The translations under genes and the position numbers were made by a program. Shown here piece by piece: positions 21,386 to 30,925 of a DNA stretch of 64,000 nucleotides. The notes under the pieces are model-generated. The model ran no database searches. It was given only the letters and a program-made list of their open reading frames with translations, and was not told where the DNA came from. The stretch's first letter is position 1. Each line of letters starts with the position of its first letter. Where the stretch lies: contig OZ218950.1 of the NCBI GenBank assembly GCA_965112735.1, positions 2,728,001 to 2,792,000 on the forward strand, read 5' to 3'. Source of the stretch: Phaeosaccion multiseriatum (taxonomy: Eukaryota; Ochrophyta, other classes).

Positions 21386-24115
21386 TCACACGTCGAAATC
21401 CTCGTGGAGCCAGTTGCTGTCCGCCGTAACCCCGTGGGGTGCGCTGCCTCCGCTCGATCGCCTCCGATGGTGTGCGTGCGTCTCGGCTTTGGTCTCCCCC
21501 TCGTCTCCATCGGACTCGTCCCATGTGTCTGTGACAAAGTTCTTGTCGGCGGCCATCCCTCTCACCTTGGGGTGAGGAGCGTCCCGAGGGGGCTGGACAG
21601 GCCTGTTGTTGCTGTTGCTGCTGCTGCTTCTGCTGCTGCTGCTGCTGCTACTGCGCTCTTTCGGCCCTTCTCTGAGCAGCCGTTTCTTCCCCTCCTCCTC
21701 TCCGTCCTCCTCAGCTCCCTCCAGCTGGTCCGCGCCGTGCTGCTTCTGCCGTTGCCCGCCCGCCCCTCTCTTGCCGGACTTTGCCCGCCTCTGCTCCATG
21801 TGATGGCTGTGCCTGTCTGCCTCCTTGGCGGCCGCCTTGAGGGCAGTCAAGGCTGCGCTGGCCTTCCTTCGCTGCTTCTCCATCTCGAGGTCGATGGAGG
21901 TGTCCCCTTCCTCGTCGGACCCGTCGTCCAGCTGCAGAGGGCCGCTGCTGCTCGTCAACGCGGGGTCCAGCTCGTCCATGATGCTCTTCCTACGCCGCAC
22001 GAAGGGGGGACATGGCTCCTCCGACGTTACGCCCACCCCGCCCTCTCTGCTCTTGCCACTCCGACTGGTCGTCTGCCGCCCGCTCTCTGTGCTGGCCCTG
22101 GCTTTGGTAGTCGTGCCTGCGAGGCGCAGCCCCTTGCTACCCTCGTTTGAAGAAGTCGGGCTACTCTCCACCTCTTGTCGGACCTCGAGAAACTGCCTCG
22201 GCTTTGGTGGGGCGCTGGACGGGGCTCTCCTTGCACTACCGCTGCTATTACTGCTGCTGCTGCTGCTCCCTCTGCTGCCGCCGCTCTTGCTCTTGCTCTT
22301 GCTCTTCTTCCCCCCGCCTCTATCCGCTGCTCTCTGTGCACTCTGCCGCATGCGCATCTCGGGCGGCTCCTCGAAAGACAAGCCCGAGCCGTGTCTCTCT
22401 GCATCCTCCAGAAGCACCTCGTCCACTTCCGGTCCGAGGGGGTCGCCATCCCCGGCAAGGTCACTGATGTCCACGTCCTCCCCTCTCCGTGCGCGACTTG
22501 CCTCAGCAGCGGACGGGTCGCCACCCCTGCTGCCCTCAGTCCTGTCTTTCTTGACTGACCTTCGCCGTGACGCCATAGCGCTGCTATTGCTGGGGCTGTC
22601 GGCCCTGCTTTCTTGTTGCCGGTGGCCTCTTTCCCCTCTCCCCCCGCCGTGCCTCGTTCCCGAGTCATTGTGCTCTACATTGTCTTTGCTCGTGCTTCCC
22701 TCACACTCAACGTCCTCCTCCTTCCTCATCCTTGACGCAACCCTCTGGGCCGTCCTCTTGCCGCCGCGGCTCCTCTCATATGTCAGCAAGGCCCCTCTCG
22801 AGCCCTCGGATCTGTCTGACCGCGTGCAAATGCTACCGTCACCACCTGCCTCCTCCTCTTCTCGCTGTTCTTCCTCCTCCTGTCTCCCCCTCCCCTCGCG
22901 CTCCTCCTCTTCCTCGTCCTCGTCCTCCTCCTCATGGCCTCTCCGCCTCGCCCAGCTGTCCTTCCTCAAGTCTCTCCTGTCAGTGCTGGCATCTCTGCTG
23001 CTGCGACTGCTGTTGTGCCGCTCCCCCCTCATGGTGTTGCGCTGCTGCTCATCGCTGTCCCCCGGGGACTCGTGCCTGTGGTGACCCTTCTTTGCGTCAG
23101 AAGCCACCTCTTCTGCCCCGTCTGCTGCTGCTTTGCAACTCCCGCTGCTCGTGCCCCTCCTCCGCTCCTGCCGACGCTTCTGCCCGCCGCGCTCCTCGCT
23201 GCCACCCCCGGAGACCTCGTCTCTATCCGTCTGGTTCGTGCTTCTCTTCCGAGCTTTCGAACTCCTTCGACGCTGGCCATCGTCGCCATCATCTCTCTCG
23301 TTACGTTCTGCTGGTCGACCTTTGTGTTCATCCTCATCATCTTCTTCAAAAAACCCTCCCCGACTGAGTGTCGAGCTTTGACGCCGAGGCGCCCCCCTTC
23401 CACTTCTGCTGCTGACTTGGGAAGAGGAAGTGTCGTCTCGAGCAGGTGAATTGCTGCCTTCTCCGCTGCTTCCGAAGCGCACAGGACTATGAATGTTGCC
23501 CATCTCTTCCTCTCCTAGTTGGGCACTACTGAAACTTCTCGCGTGCTTCTGAGTCTTCTTTTTGCTACTCGGTCTGCTCGTACTGTTGCTCTCCTTCCTG
23601 CTGCCCTTCTGGGGACGACTTGCGAAAGGCGAAGACACGGCCCCTCTGGACGGGGGGGTGCTGCACCCATAGTCCCTGTCGCTCTGAGCGCTCCCCGAGT
23701 CGGAGGTGGGGGTCGTTTGGGCAGTCTCCACCAGGAGCTGCTGCGCCTCCACGGCTTCCTTGCTTTGCTCCAAAGTGGTGAGGGCCTGGGGGCAGAGTTT
23801 CACCATGCCTTTGACCCACAGCCGATGCTCTGCCCTGGTCGGGGCCTGCAGTCGGAGGGTTCGAGCAGGACTGCAGAAGATCATCGTGTCCCCCTCCTCT
23901 CGGATGTATGTAATGTCCCTCAGGTAGAGCCAGCCTCGGCAGCGCCCGTCCGTGCTCGCCTTGTAGTAGGCCAGCGCCAGCTCTCCGGCCGAGTTCCACT
24001 CAAAGCGCTCCACCTTGAACCAGCGCTTGTTCAAGTCCCCACCCAGCCCGAACGTGGCGGTCCTGCTCTTCTCCTTGAGCAGCCACCCCTCCAGAGCTGC
24101 AATGGTGCTGTCCAT
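21386..24115 (-). CDS. PH-domain protein with long Ser/Arg/Glu-rich tail
   Basis: A single-exon gene of 909 residues. Residues about 5-115 form a pleckstrin-homology domain: EGWLLKEK at strand 1, KRWFKVE at strand 2, the segment TMIFCSPARTLRLQAPTRAE, and the invariant Trp of the last helix in HRLWVKGM. PH domains bind phosphoinositides or proteins at membranes, so a peripheral membrane adaptor is likely. The remaining ~790 residues are disordered and highly charged, with blocks such as EEEDEDEEEEEREGRG, KSKSKSKSGGSRG and many RRxS sites suited to phosphorylation. There is no catalytic domain. It starts 138 bp from the AN1 gene on the opposite strand. Confidence 0.85.
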   Translation of the reverse strand: MDSTIAALEGWLLKEKSRTATFGLGGDLNKRWFKVERFEWNSAGELALAYYKASTDGRCRGWLYLRDITYIREEGDTMIFCSPARTLRLQAPTRAEHRLWVKGMVKLCPQALTTLEQSKEAVEAQQLLVETAQTTPTSDSGSAQSDRDYGCSTPPSRGAVSSPFASRPQKGSRKESNSTSRPSSKKKTQKHARSFSSAQLGEEEMGNIHSPVRFGSSGEGSNSPARDDTSSSQVSSRSGRGAPRRQSSTLSRGGFFEEDDEDEHKGRPAERNERDDGDDGQRRRSSKARKRSTNQTDRDEVSGGGSEERGGQKRRQERRRGTSSGSCKAAADGAEEVASDAKKGHHRHESPGDSDEQQRNTMRGERHNSSRSSRDASTDRRDLRKDSWARRRGHEEEDEDEEEEEREGRGRQEEEEQREEEEAGGDGSICTRSDRSEGSRGALLTYERSRGGKRTAQRVASRMRKEEDVECEGSTSKDNVEHNDSGTRHGGGRGERGHRQQESRADSPSNSSAMASRRRSVKKDRTEGSRGGDPSAAEASRARRGEDVDISDLAGDGDPLGPEVDEVLLEDAERHGSGLSFEEPPEMRMRQSAQRAADRGGGKKSKSKSKSGGSRGSSSSSSNSSGSARRAPSSAPPKPRQFLEVRQEVESSPTSSNEGSKGLRLAGTTTKARASTESGRQTTSRSGKSREGGVGVTSEEPCPPFVRRRKSIMDELDPALTSSSGPLQLDDGSDEEGDTSIDLEMEKQRRKASAALTALKAAAKEADRHSHHMEQRRAKSGKRGAGGQRQKQHGADQLEGAEEDGEEEGKKRLLREGPKERSSSSSSSRSSSSNSNNRPVQPPRDAPHPKVRGMAADKNFVTDTWDESDGDEGETKAETHAHHRRRSSGGSAPHGVTADSNWLHEDFDV

Positions 24116-24253
24116 GGTGCTATAATAGGTGTCTCATCTCGTTTCACGGTTACAGTGGAGGCGGATGGCAGCCAACGGAGACCTTCCAATCGGATTTCGG
24201 AAATCGACAGAAACATCACCCACCACACCCTGCAACCCCCCGCCCATCGCACC
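24116..24253. promoter_or_regulatory. 138-bp divergent intergenic region
   Basis: The shortest clear gap between fully resolved start codons except 37005-37135. Both 5' UTRs and both promoters must fit here or overlap coding DNA. It contains ATCGGATTTCGGAAATCGA, an imperfect palindrome at about 24191-24209. Promoter function is inferred from position. Confidence 0.4.
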
Positions 24254-25051
24254 ATGACTAGCTTCCATAACGTGGGAAAGCATTGCGAGCTCTGCGGACA
24301 GCAAGGTGCGTCGCGGAAGAGAAGAAAGATCACAAAGTCGCCCGGTGGAAGAGGTCAGAACAAAGGGCCATGGAGAAAACATATTCATGCAAATGTGCTG
24401 CTGCTGTGTCCTTTTCCAGACTTTCTCCCCTTCTGCTGCAGCGCTTGCGGCGGCAACTTTTGCTTGGAGCACCGAAGCGGCGCGAAGCACAATTGCCGGA
24501 GGGAAGGAAGCCTGGACAGAAGGGTCCCAGAGTGCGGGGTGTGCTCGGAGATGGTGGAGGTGGATCGACCCACAGACCAGGCCAACGTCAGCGCGTGTAT
24601 TCAAGAGCACATTGCATCAGGCTGCAAAGAGAGGGTGCGGAAGGGGAGCAAGGCGAAAGGCTCAGGTACGTCGTGGTGCTTTTTTCCTCCTTTCTTCTCA
24701 CTTCTCACTGACATCGCCGCTTCCGCACAAACCATCTCCCTCTCTGCAGGTCCCGACAAGTTTCGATGTCAGGCCAAGGGGTGCCGGAAGCGGGAGTTTG
24801 TGAAGGTTACTTGCAGCTCGTGTGCGCTGAACTTCTGCTTCTCTCATAGACACCCGGACGATCACTCGTGCGGGGCTGCTCCCAACAAGGGGCCCAAGGA
24901 CAAGGACGGAAAGCCGCTAGTTTCAAGTGCGACACAGGCCGTGGCTGGGGGAGAAGCGGGAGGGAAGGGAGGCGGGGGTGGGGGTTGCCGATCGGACACA
25001 AGGCGGAAAAATGGGAGGCTCAGCATGTCTCGCCTGCTCAAAGCCTTCTGA
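24254..25051 (+). CDS. double AN1-type zinc-finger protein (ZFAND1/2-like)
   Basis: Exons: 24254-24305, 24420-24665, 24750-25051 (199 aa). Splicing the first intron joins CELCGQQ to DFLPFCCSACGGNFCLEH, giving a complete AN1 finger (C-x2-C...C-x2-C...C...H). The second finger is CRKREFVKVTCSSCALNFCF followed by SHRHPDDHSC. Proteins of this family bring the p97/Cdc48 ATPase and proteasome to damaged proteins or stress granules. The C-terminus is Gly/Arg/Lys-rich with no ubiquitin-interacting motif visible. It converges on Pam18, with 94 bp between stop codons. Confidence 0.9.
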   Translation: MTSFHNVGKHCELCGQQGASRKRRKITKSPGGRGQNKGPWRKHIHANVLLLCPFPDFLPFCCSACGGNFCLEHRSGAKHNCRREGSLDRRVPECGVCSEMVEVDRPTDQANVSACIQEHIASGCKERVRKGSKAKGSGTSWCFFPPFFSLLTDIAASAQTISLSAGPDKFRCQAKGCRKREFVKVTCSSCALNFCFSHRHPDDHSCGAAPNKGPKDKDGKPLVSSATQAVAGGEAGGKGGGGGGCRSDTRRKNGRLSMSRLLKAF

Positions 25052-25145
25052 TACCTCTCTCCCCCACACCGCTTGTAAGTATGTACGTATGAAATAAGTA
25101 GATTGCATTGTAAGGTGGATACAACATCTAGTCAGAGAACCTTTG

Positions 25146-25629
25146 TCACCGGCCCTTGAGCGGCAGCTCCTTGGCTTCGTTGATCTTTGCCGCCATGTAC
25201 TTACTGCCGCCCTTGTCCGGGTGGTTGAGCATGAGGATCCTCCTGTGCGCCTCTTTGATGCGCGTTTCCGATGCCGACTCCCGTACGCCCAGCACGAGCG
25301 CCGCTTCCCTGCGCGTCGTTTTGTCCTCAAAGCCGCCCTCGTAGTGGCGCTTGCAAAAATACAAAAATACTGTCACGAAAACCCGCGAACCCTGACTTGT
25401 GTGGCCTTGGCCTTTGTCGTGTGCGTCTGGTCCCCTGCACTTGCTTTTCCTCCACCTCCACCCCCTGCTGCCGACCCAACTGGCCTTCTTTCCCCTTCTC
25501 GTCACCCTCTCCCTCTACAACGTCTCCGTCTTTCACGTCCTGCAATCCGGGATATGCTCGCAATCCTTGGAAACCAATGTATGTGATACCTGCCGTCGCA
25601 AGGCTTCCCACCACATACACGTTGTCCTA
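25146..25629 (-). CDS. PAM18: Pam18/Tim14 J-protein of the mitochondrial import motor (5' end unresolved)
   Basis: Supported exons: about 25629-25537 and 25349-25146. The product stimulates mitochondrial Hsp70 at the TIM23 channel, in the inner membrane. The first exon gives a TM helix ([20 protein letters not shown]). The second gives [18 protein letters not shown], the HPD motif in [11 protein letters not shown], and [15 protein letters not shown], all matching Pam18/DNAJC19. The intron (25536-25350) ends in a T-rich TTTTTGCAAG. No in-frame ATG precedes VYVVG: a TAG stop lies just upstream and may be the acceptor itself. A short upstream exon, perhaps using the ATG triplets near 25855, is therefore needed, but I could not join one in phase. 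Confidence 0.85.
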
Positions 25630-25881
25630 CTCTGCTGCTGGTACGCAGGGCCCTCGCACTTCCGCCCTTGTCGAGCTCTGGTCGTCGCAGCAGCGATAGA
25701 GGGGGGCAGCGAGGAGGTACTGTGTGGAAAGCGCAACGTCGGAGACACCGCGCTTTCGTTCGGAGGCGATACCTTGCGCTGATCGTCCGCCACCCCCTTG
25801 CTGCTCGAGGGAAGCGGCGGGACAGACCACACAGAACAGCGCCATCATCATCCTCGCGGGCGGGACCAAACGTGAGCGCCA

Positions 25882-25998
25882 ATGTCTTCTCCTGCCAAAG
25901 CTGATGGACAACGGACGTCAATGGCTTCTTTAGGCGAAGCTGATAAGCAATGGACGTCAATGTCTTCTCCTGCCAAAGCTGATGGAAGCAGGCACCCT
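25882..25998. repeat. 39-nt tandem repeat, three copies
   Basis: Copies start at 25882, 25921 and 25960 and share AAAGCTGATGG/GGACGTCA-type blocks; the middle one is the most divergent. The stop codon of the ZNF511-like gene (25957-25959) lies at a copy boundary, so its last residues (SISFGRRRH) are encoded by repeat DNA. Confidence 0.8.
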
Positions 25999-27279
25999 CG
26001 CCTTCCGTATCTGCGCCACGGCCTCACCGGCTCCTGCCCCGGAGTCATCGACATCCATCTCGCCGCTACCCTCGCCGCTCTCCCCTGCCTGCGGCGCCGT
26101 CGCCTCTAGCCTGACGTGCGTGCCCTCGCCTCGTCCTCCTCCTCCTCCTCCGCCACCACCAACATGCCTGAAGCGGCACCTGTCTCCCAATCTACAGCCT
26201 TGGCGAGTACTGAAGTACTTGCACTTGGGGGGGGGCTTGGGATGGTTGGAGGACAATGAAGACGCCCCTCCTTGGGGGGGCAGCTGCCCTGGTAGATGAG
26301 CGAACTTGCATGCGTTGCCTTCGCGGCACCCCGCCGGACTCGCCCAGAACCAGCACTTGGGGCGGGATTGCGAGTGCTGTGACTGTGGCTGTGAAAGAGA
26401 CTGTGGGCCACCACCCATTTGCGCATAGGTGGAAGGGTCGACTACCGCGTCGGACATGTCCGCATCAGCGATTCCGTCCATCGAAGCACTGCTCCTGGCT
26501 GAACTAGCTGCTGTAACGGTTGAAACGGCTGCTGTGGCGGCGGTGCTTTGGGCTGCCCGGGCTGCCAGAGCTGCTGCCTTTTTGGCTCTCTGCCTGCCCG
26601 CCTTGGGGTCGTGTAGATCGAAGCTGAGCGGAAAGTGATGAACAGTCTGAAGGTGCTGGCGGCGGCCCCTGTCCAGGGAAAACAGCTTGTCGCACCCCTT
26701 GGGTGGAGGGGATGTGGGAAGTGGAGAGGCGGAGAGCGGGAGGGGGTGGTAAGGAAGGCCCAAGTGCCGAGGCACGACAAATGATACGTGCATGGGCATG
26801 GGAAGTAAGCGTGGTTGTCTGCTGCAACCCAGAAAAGGCTCACGCGTACAAACGTCTTCACTCAGATGCCAGCAGCAGTACTCACACTGTTGACCAGGGC
26901 TCATGACATCATCCTACCTCGACAATGCACCGATACATTGGCATCTTTTCTGCCTTTAGCTTGAAGAAAGGGTCGTGAAGCTCCTTTGCAAAAAAAGAGG
27001 AGCGGCAATGAACGAGAGGAGTTGGGGCGTTGAAAGCACGCGTCAAAGAGGCAAAGCCCTAGAAGACGGACGCAACTAACCGACAGATTATGTTCTCTTC
27101 AGCTCTCTGCCGTAGTGTGGGAGACAATCTTACCTCGATATGAATATCCAACAGCGCTGCCGAGGGGAGCACTTGGCCGCATTGGGAGCATCTGTGGCGA
27201 TGACTGGACTCAAAGTGCCTGTGAGAATTTCATCATCCATATTAGTGAACAGCATTTGTAAGGAGAGGGCAACAGCGCA

Positions 27280-27354
<75 letters not shown>

Positions 27355-27768
27355 AGGAATCTCCATCCGCGGCGTCCAAAGGGCGTTTACCTGTCCAGCT
27401 AAGCAACGGCATAGGAGAGCAGGGAGGGGGAGGGAGTATTAGGGCGAGGGGGGAGAGCGTGGAGAAGGGGGTGACCAAACGCAGACACTAACCTGAAGCG
27501 CGCAAGAAAACACTGCTGTGCACCCGTGAATCCCACACGCGATGAGGTTTGTTCTCTTCTCCTCCTCCTCTGCCAAGGAGCACAGGTCGGCTGCGTCTTG
27601 GGGGCACACCAAGAGCTTTGAACAGAGCTCCCGCTGCACATTCCCTGCGCTGAAGAACTCGTCCAAGGGGGAGATCTTCCGCCTCACCGGCCCTGAGAAC
27701 AGGGCCATGGTTATGCCGCTCCATCCATCCAGAGCGTCTAGCCAGGAGGGTAAAAAGGGGGGCAGCAA
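25957..27768 (-). CDS. ZNF511-like C2H2 zinc-finger protein with two extra CCCH fingers
   Basis: Exons: 27768-27493, 27398-27391 (8 nt), 27218-27134, 26983-26918, 26697-25957 (391 aa; 371 if the ATG at 27708, MALFSG, is used). The N-terminus (RRKISPLDEFFSAGNVQREL) and three C2H2 fingers match ZNF511: C-x4-C-x12-H-x4-H beginning CGIHGC, C-x2-C-x12-H-x4-H beginning CSQCGQ, and C-x4-C-x12-H-x4-H beginning CIVEGC. The microexon supplies LDR inside the first finger and gives the exact finger spacing. The last exon adds two C-x8-C-x5-C-x3-H fingers (CWFWASPAGCREGNACKFAH and CKYFSTRQGCRLGDRCRFRH), a type that usually binds RNA. A nuclear RNA-linked role is inferred. Confidence 0.85.
27291..27354. 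repeat. (GA)n microsatellite in an intron
   Basis: A near-perfect GA tract in the ZNF511-like intron 27390-27219. It is CT on the sense strand. Confidence 0.95.
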
Positions 27769-27890
27769 AGGTCCTCGTTGACTTACTAGGCTTCCACTTG
27801 TCTCGAGGTGTCTGTCTCATAAATTTTCATCTTCCGCTCCTTACCACTTCTCCTTGCCACCTCTGTAGCTTCTTACACTGTGCATGCGCG

Positions 27891-28782
27891 ATGGCGCCTC
27901 CGGTTCCGTCGACGCTGACGGATGACGACATTCTTCGGATGCAGATGGTGTGTTGAGGCACTCTTTGTTCTTGCTCCTCATCTCCTCCTATCCTCCTCTC
28001 CTTGCTCATCTCATCTCCTCCTTCCCAACACCTCCTCCCCAAAATTGCACAAACTTGTGTCTCCTTCTGTAGGTTCGGCGTGAAGTATGGAAGGGAGGGA
28101 TGAAGGGCCTCGTGGTGGGCACTGCTGCTGGGGTCGTAATGGCAGTCGGTGGGAAGCGCTTGGTGCTAAGGGGGGGAGATCGGTTCGCTAAGGCAGCGGA
28201 GGGATCTTGGAGGAAGATGGCCCACTCGTCGTTCGTTGGCTTTAAGCACCTCAATGTGCTTCTTCCGCTGGGCTTGGGCGCATTTTGCTCCTTCTTCTTC
28301 TCAATAGGAGCAGGTATGGCCACGGGGAGGGACAAGATATTGATGGACATCATCTCAGACCCTAGTCCCACCAGTCCTCCGCTCTTCACACTCTTCTTAC
28401 AAGGACTGCTTTACTTAGAAGTTCTGCAGTGGCCAGGATTTGAGAAGGGGACTTCGCGTTCTCTTTCTCTCTCTCTCTCTTCCTCTTCCATCCCCTCTGC
28501 CCCTCCCTCATTCACGGCCGGTGGTCTTCTCCCCCCTCAGGACGCGCCGCTCTCCCGTTCATGGGAGACTTGTGGAAGAAAGGTGAGAAGCCCCCGAGCG
28601 AGAGGCCCGGGCTGACCCCATACATGGTGAAGCAGCTGGAGGGCCAGGACGATGTGTATCGGGAGAAGAAGCAGGAGGAACTGAGCAGCTTCGAGAGGAG
28701 GAAGCTGGCTTTGCAAAAGAGGCAAGAGAGAATCGCCAGGGGAGAGATAGGCCCAGAGTCAACCCGAGAGGAGGTGTGGTAA
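27891..28782 (+). CDS. small membrane protein of unknown function
   Basis: Exons: 27891-27947, 28073-28313, 28541-28782 (179 aa), in frame. The short first exon encodes MAPPVPSTLTDDDILRMQM. The second has two hydrophobic, Gly-rich segments, GLVVGTAAGVVMAVGG and LLPLGLGAFCSFFFSIGAG. The third encodes a charged helix rich in Lys, Arg and Glu (ERRKLALQKRQERIARGE). The glycine-zipper look of the first segment is common in mitochondrial inner-membrane or plastid membrane proteins, but I recognise no family. It begins 122 bp (or 182 bp from the alternative start) from the ZNF511-like gene. Confidence 0.7.
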
Positions 28783-29309
28783 TATCGTAGGAGGAGAGCA
28801 CAGAGTGGGTCGGGTAGCAGGGCGCACAACAGCGGTGTGTGTGGCCTCAAGGTAAATATAAATATATCACGGAGAGCGTACCACGTATGGTGCTGAGGTA
28901 TATAAATAGTCAAACGTTTGCAAAGTGTATATAATAATAATAATTTTAAGCTATAAAAATAAAATCTCTAAACCAGTCTACCATGACAGGAGTGGGCGGT
29001 ACCACCCCCTCCATCTAAAAAAAGCGTCCATTCTCTTTCCCACCTCCTCTACTGTAAAAGACCAAGCTACAAAATACTTACACCAATAAAGAGAATAGTA
29101 AAGGGTGCTGTGTGGAGAGTCTAGGAGGCTGAAGTAAGAAGAGCCCCACTGCACTGCGGAGATCCTTCCCTCGAGCCTCGGGTCTTCTCCTCCGCCATAA
29201 CCTCTCCCACGCGACTTGCTTCGGTGACGGCGTACCTTCGAAAGGAGCTCTCCTCGTCCCCTCTTCCGTCCGTATGTCTGGCGACGGGCGGCTTACTTCG
29301 CCCATCACA
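28783..29309. other. tail-to-tail intergenic region
   Basis: AT-rich between 28840 and 29100 (ATAATAATAATAATTTTAAG near 28931), as expected for the convergent 3' ends of the small membrane protein and the lumen protein. No gene or repeat of note. Confidence 0.6.
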
Positions 29310-30893
29310 TCACAGGGCAGCAGCAGCCACTGGAGTCTGACTCTGTTGACTCTTGGCGGCCTTGGTTGCGGCTTTGGGGGAGGATTGCTTGCCGATGTCC
29401 TTGAGCCCAACCAGCACCACCTCTCTCTTTCTGCCCGAGCTCTCAAGCCGGACGATACCCTCCCCTCGGGCGTTAATCACTCCGATCAACTTGCCCTTCT
29501 TGCCCCGGTCAGGGCCTTTGAGTAGCACCACCATGTCTTGCACTGGCGGGAGGGGAGAGGGCAGTACACGTGTGGGTACACGAGTCGGTACAAGAGGAGG
29601 AGGAAGGTAGTGAGTGGCGTTAGATGCAAGCAAGGAAGGCAAGAAGATGAAGGTGCGTAGACTAGGAGGAGGGCAAGTACAGTTTAGAAGGAAGTAAGGA
29701 AGCGAGAAAGGAAGGTGCAAGAGGCAGAAGGTCAGTGACAATTAGTGCAAGGTGTTGTCCTCCTTGCAAGTACCCTCGCAGTCACGGTACTCACCAACAG
29801 GTGGCGTATCCTTGTCGTACTCCAGCTCCTCCTTGCTATCGACAAAGAAGTCCGAGCTATCGCTCTGGGCCGGCGGGTCATCGAAATAGAGCCCCCCTGC
29901 CTTGGTGAAGCGGTCGTACGAGAGGGCCAACTTCACGTATGCCTTCTGCGCCCCTTGGACTTTTTGTGTCTTGGCGGCCTGTGTGTGACGACACGAAAGT
30001 AAGTAAACCATGTGGTGATCCATTTGGATTGCGCACAGTGAGTTGGAAGTGACACGTTTCTCTGGAGAGGAGGAGGATGGATGGAGGGGGGCGTGCGTGG
30101 GCTTTCGTCGTGAGGTGCGGATCCGAGGACAGAAGAAAGAGAAGTGCGCCTTCTGTCTGTCCTCCACCACCTCCACCTCCTCCTCCTCCTCCTCCTCCTC
30201 CTCCTCCTCCTCCTCCTCCTCCTCCTCCTCCTCCTCCTCCTCCTTCTACTCCTCCTCCTCCTCCTCCTCCCCCTCCTCCTGCTCCTTTGTTCTGACCGAG
30301 CGACCGACCTGATAGAGGTCATCCAACGCGAGGAAAATCTGTTGGGCTTCAAACTGCATCGCCTCTCTCGCACTGGTATCAATGGCATTTTCCGTCGGGT
30401 AAAGGCCTGTGGGGTCGGACCAGAGGCACAACGGTCAAGAGAAGAACAAATAGGGGAAACCGAGGAAGGAAGTAAAAAACTAAACATCAACACCACCAAA
30501 CGGGTCCGATGGGGAGGGAGGGCTATCAACAGCAACAACAGGAGGGAGGACTATCAACAGCAGCCACACCCAGCGCACGCAACCCCGGGACCTACGCAGG
30601 CCTGTATGCCTCCAACTTACCATCAATTAGGTCCACAAAATTCTCTGGGTCCATCCAGGAGGGCACACGGTGAATAAGACAAACAGAAAACAGGATGAGA
30701 TTTAGCCAAAGGGTGGGAACACGCCGGCAGAGCGTGACGGCAGCAGATCTAAGTTTTTTTTTTACTTACCTTCTCTTTCCGAAAATACGCCCAGAAAGCC
30801 CTGAGTCCAACAGAAGGAGTGGTGGTGGTGTGGTGGTGGTGGTGGCGGCGGCGGTGGCAGTAGTAGTAGTAATAGTAGTAGAAGCACGAGTAG

Positions 30894-30925
<32 letters not shown>

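Noticed and set aside
21404-23449. Long + strand frames opposite the PH-domain gene
   Set aside because: Leu/Pro/Ser-rich complements of a Ser/Arg/Glu-rich coding sequence; the - strand frame is uninterrupted for 909 codons with a recognisable PH domain.
30043-30312. + strand frames ending in poly-Ser or poly-Pro near the lumen-protein gene
   Set aside because: They depend on the TCC repeat in an intron; the - strand exons on each side join in phase.
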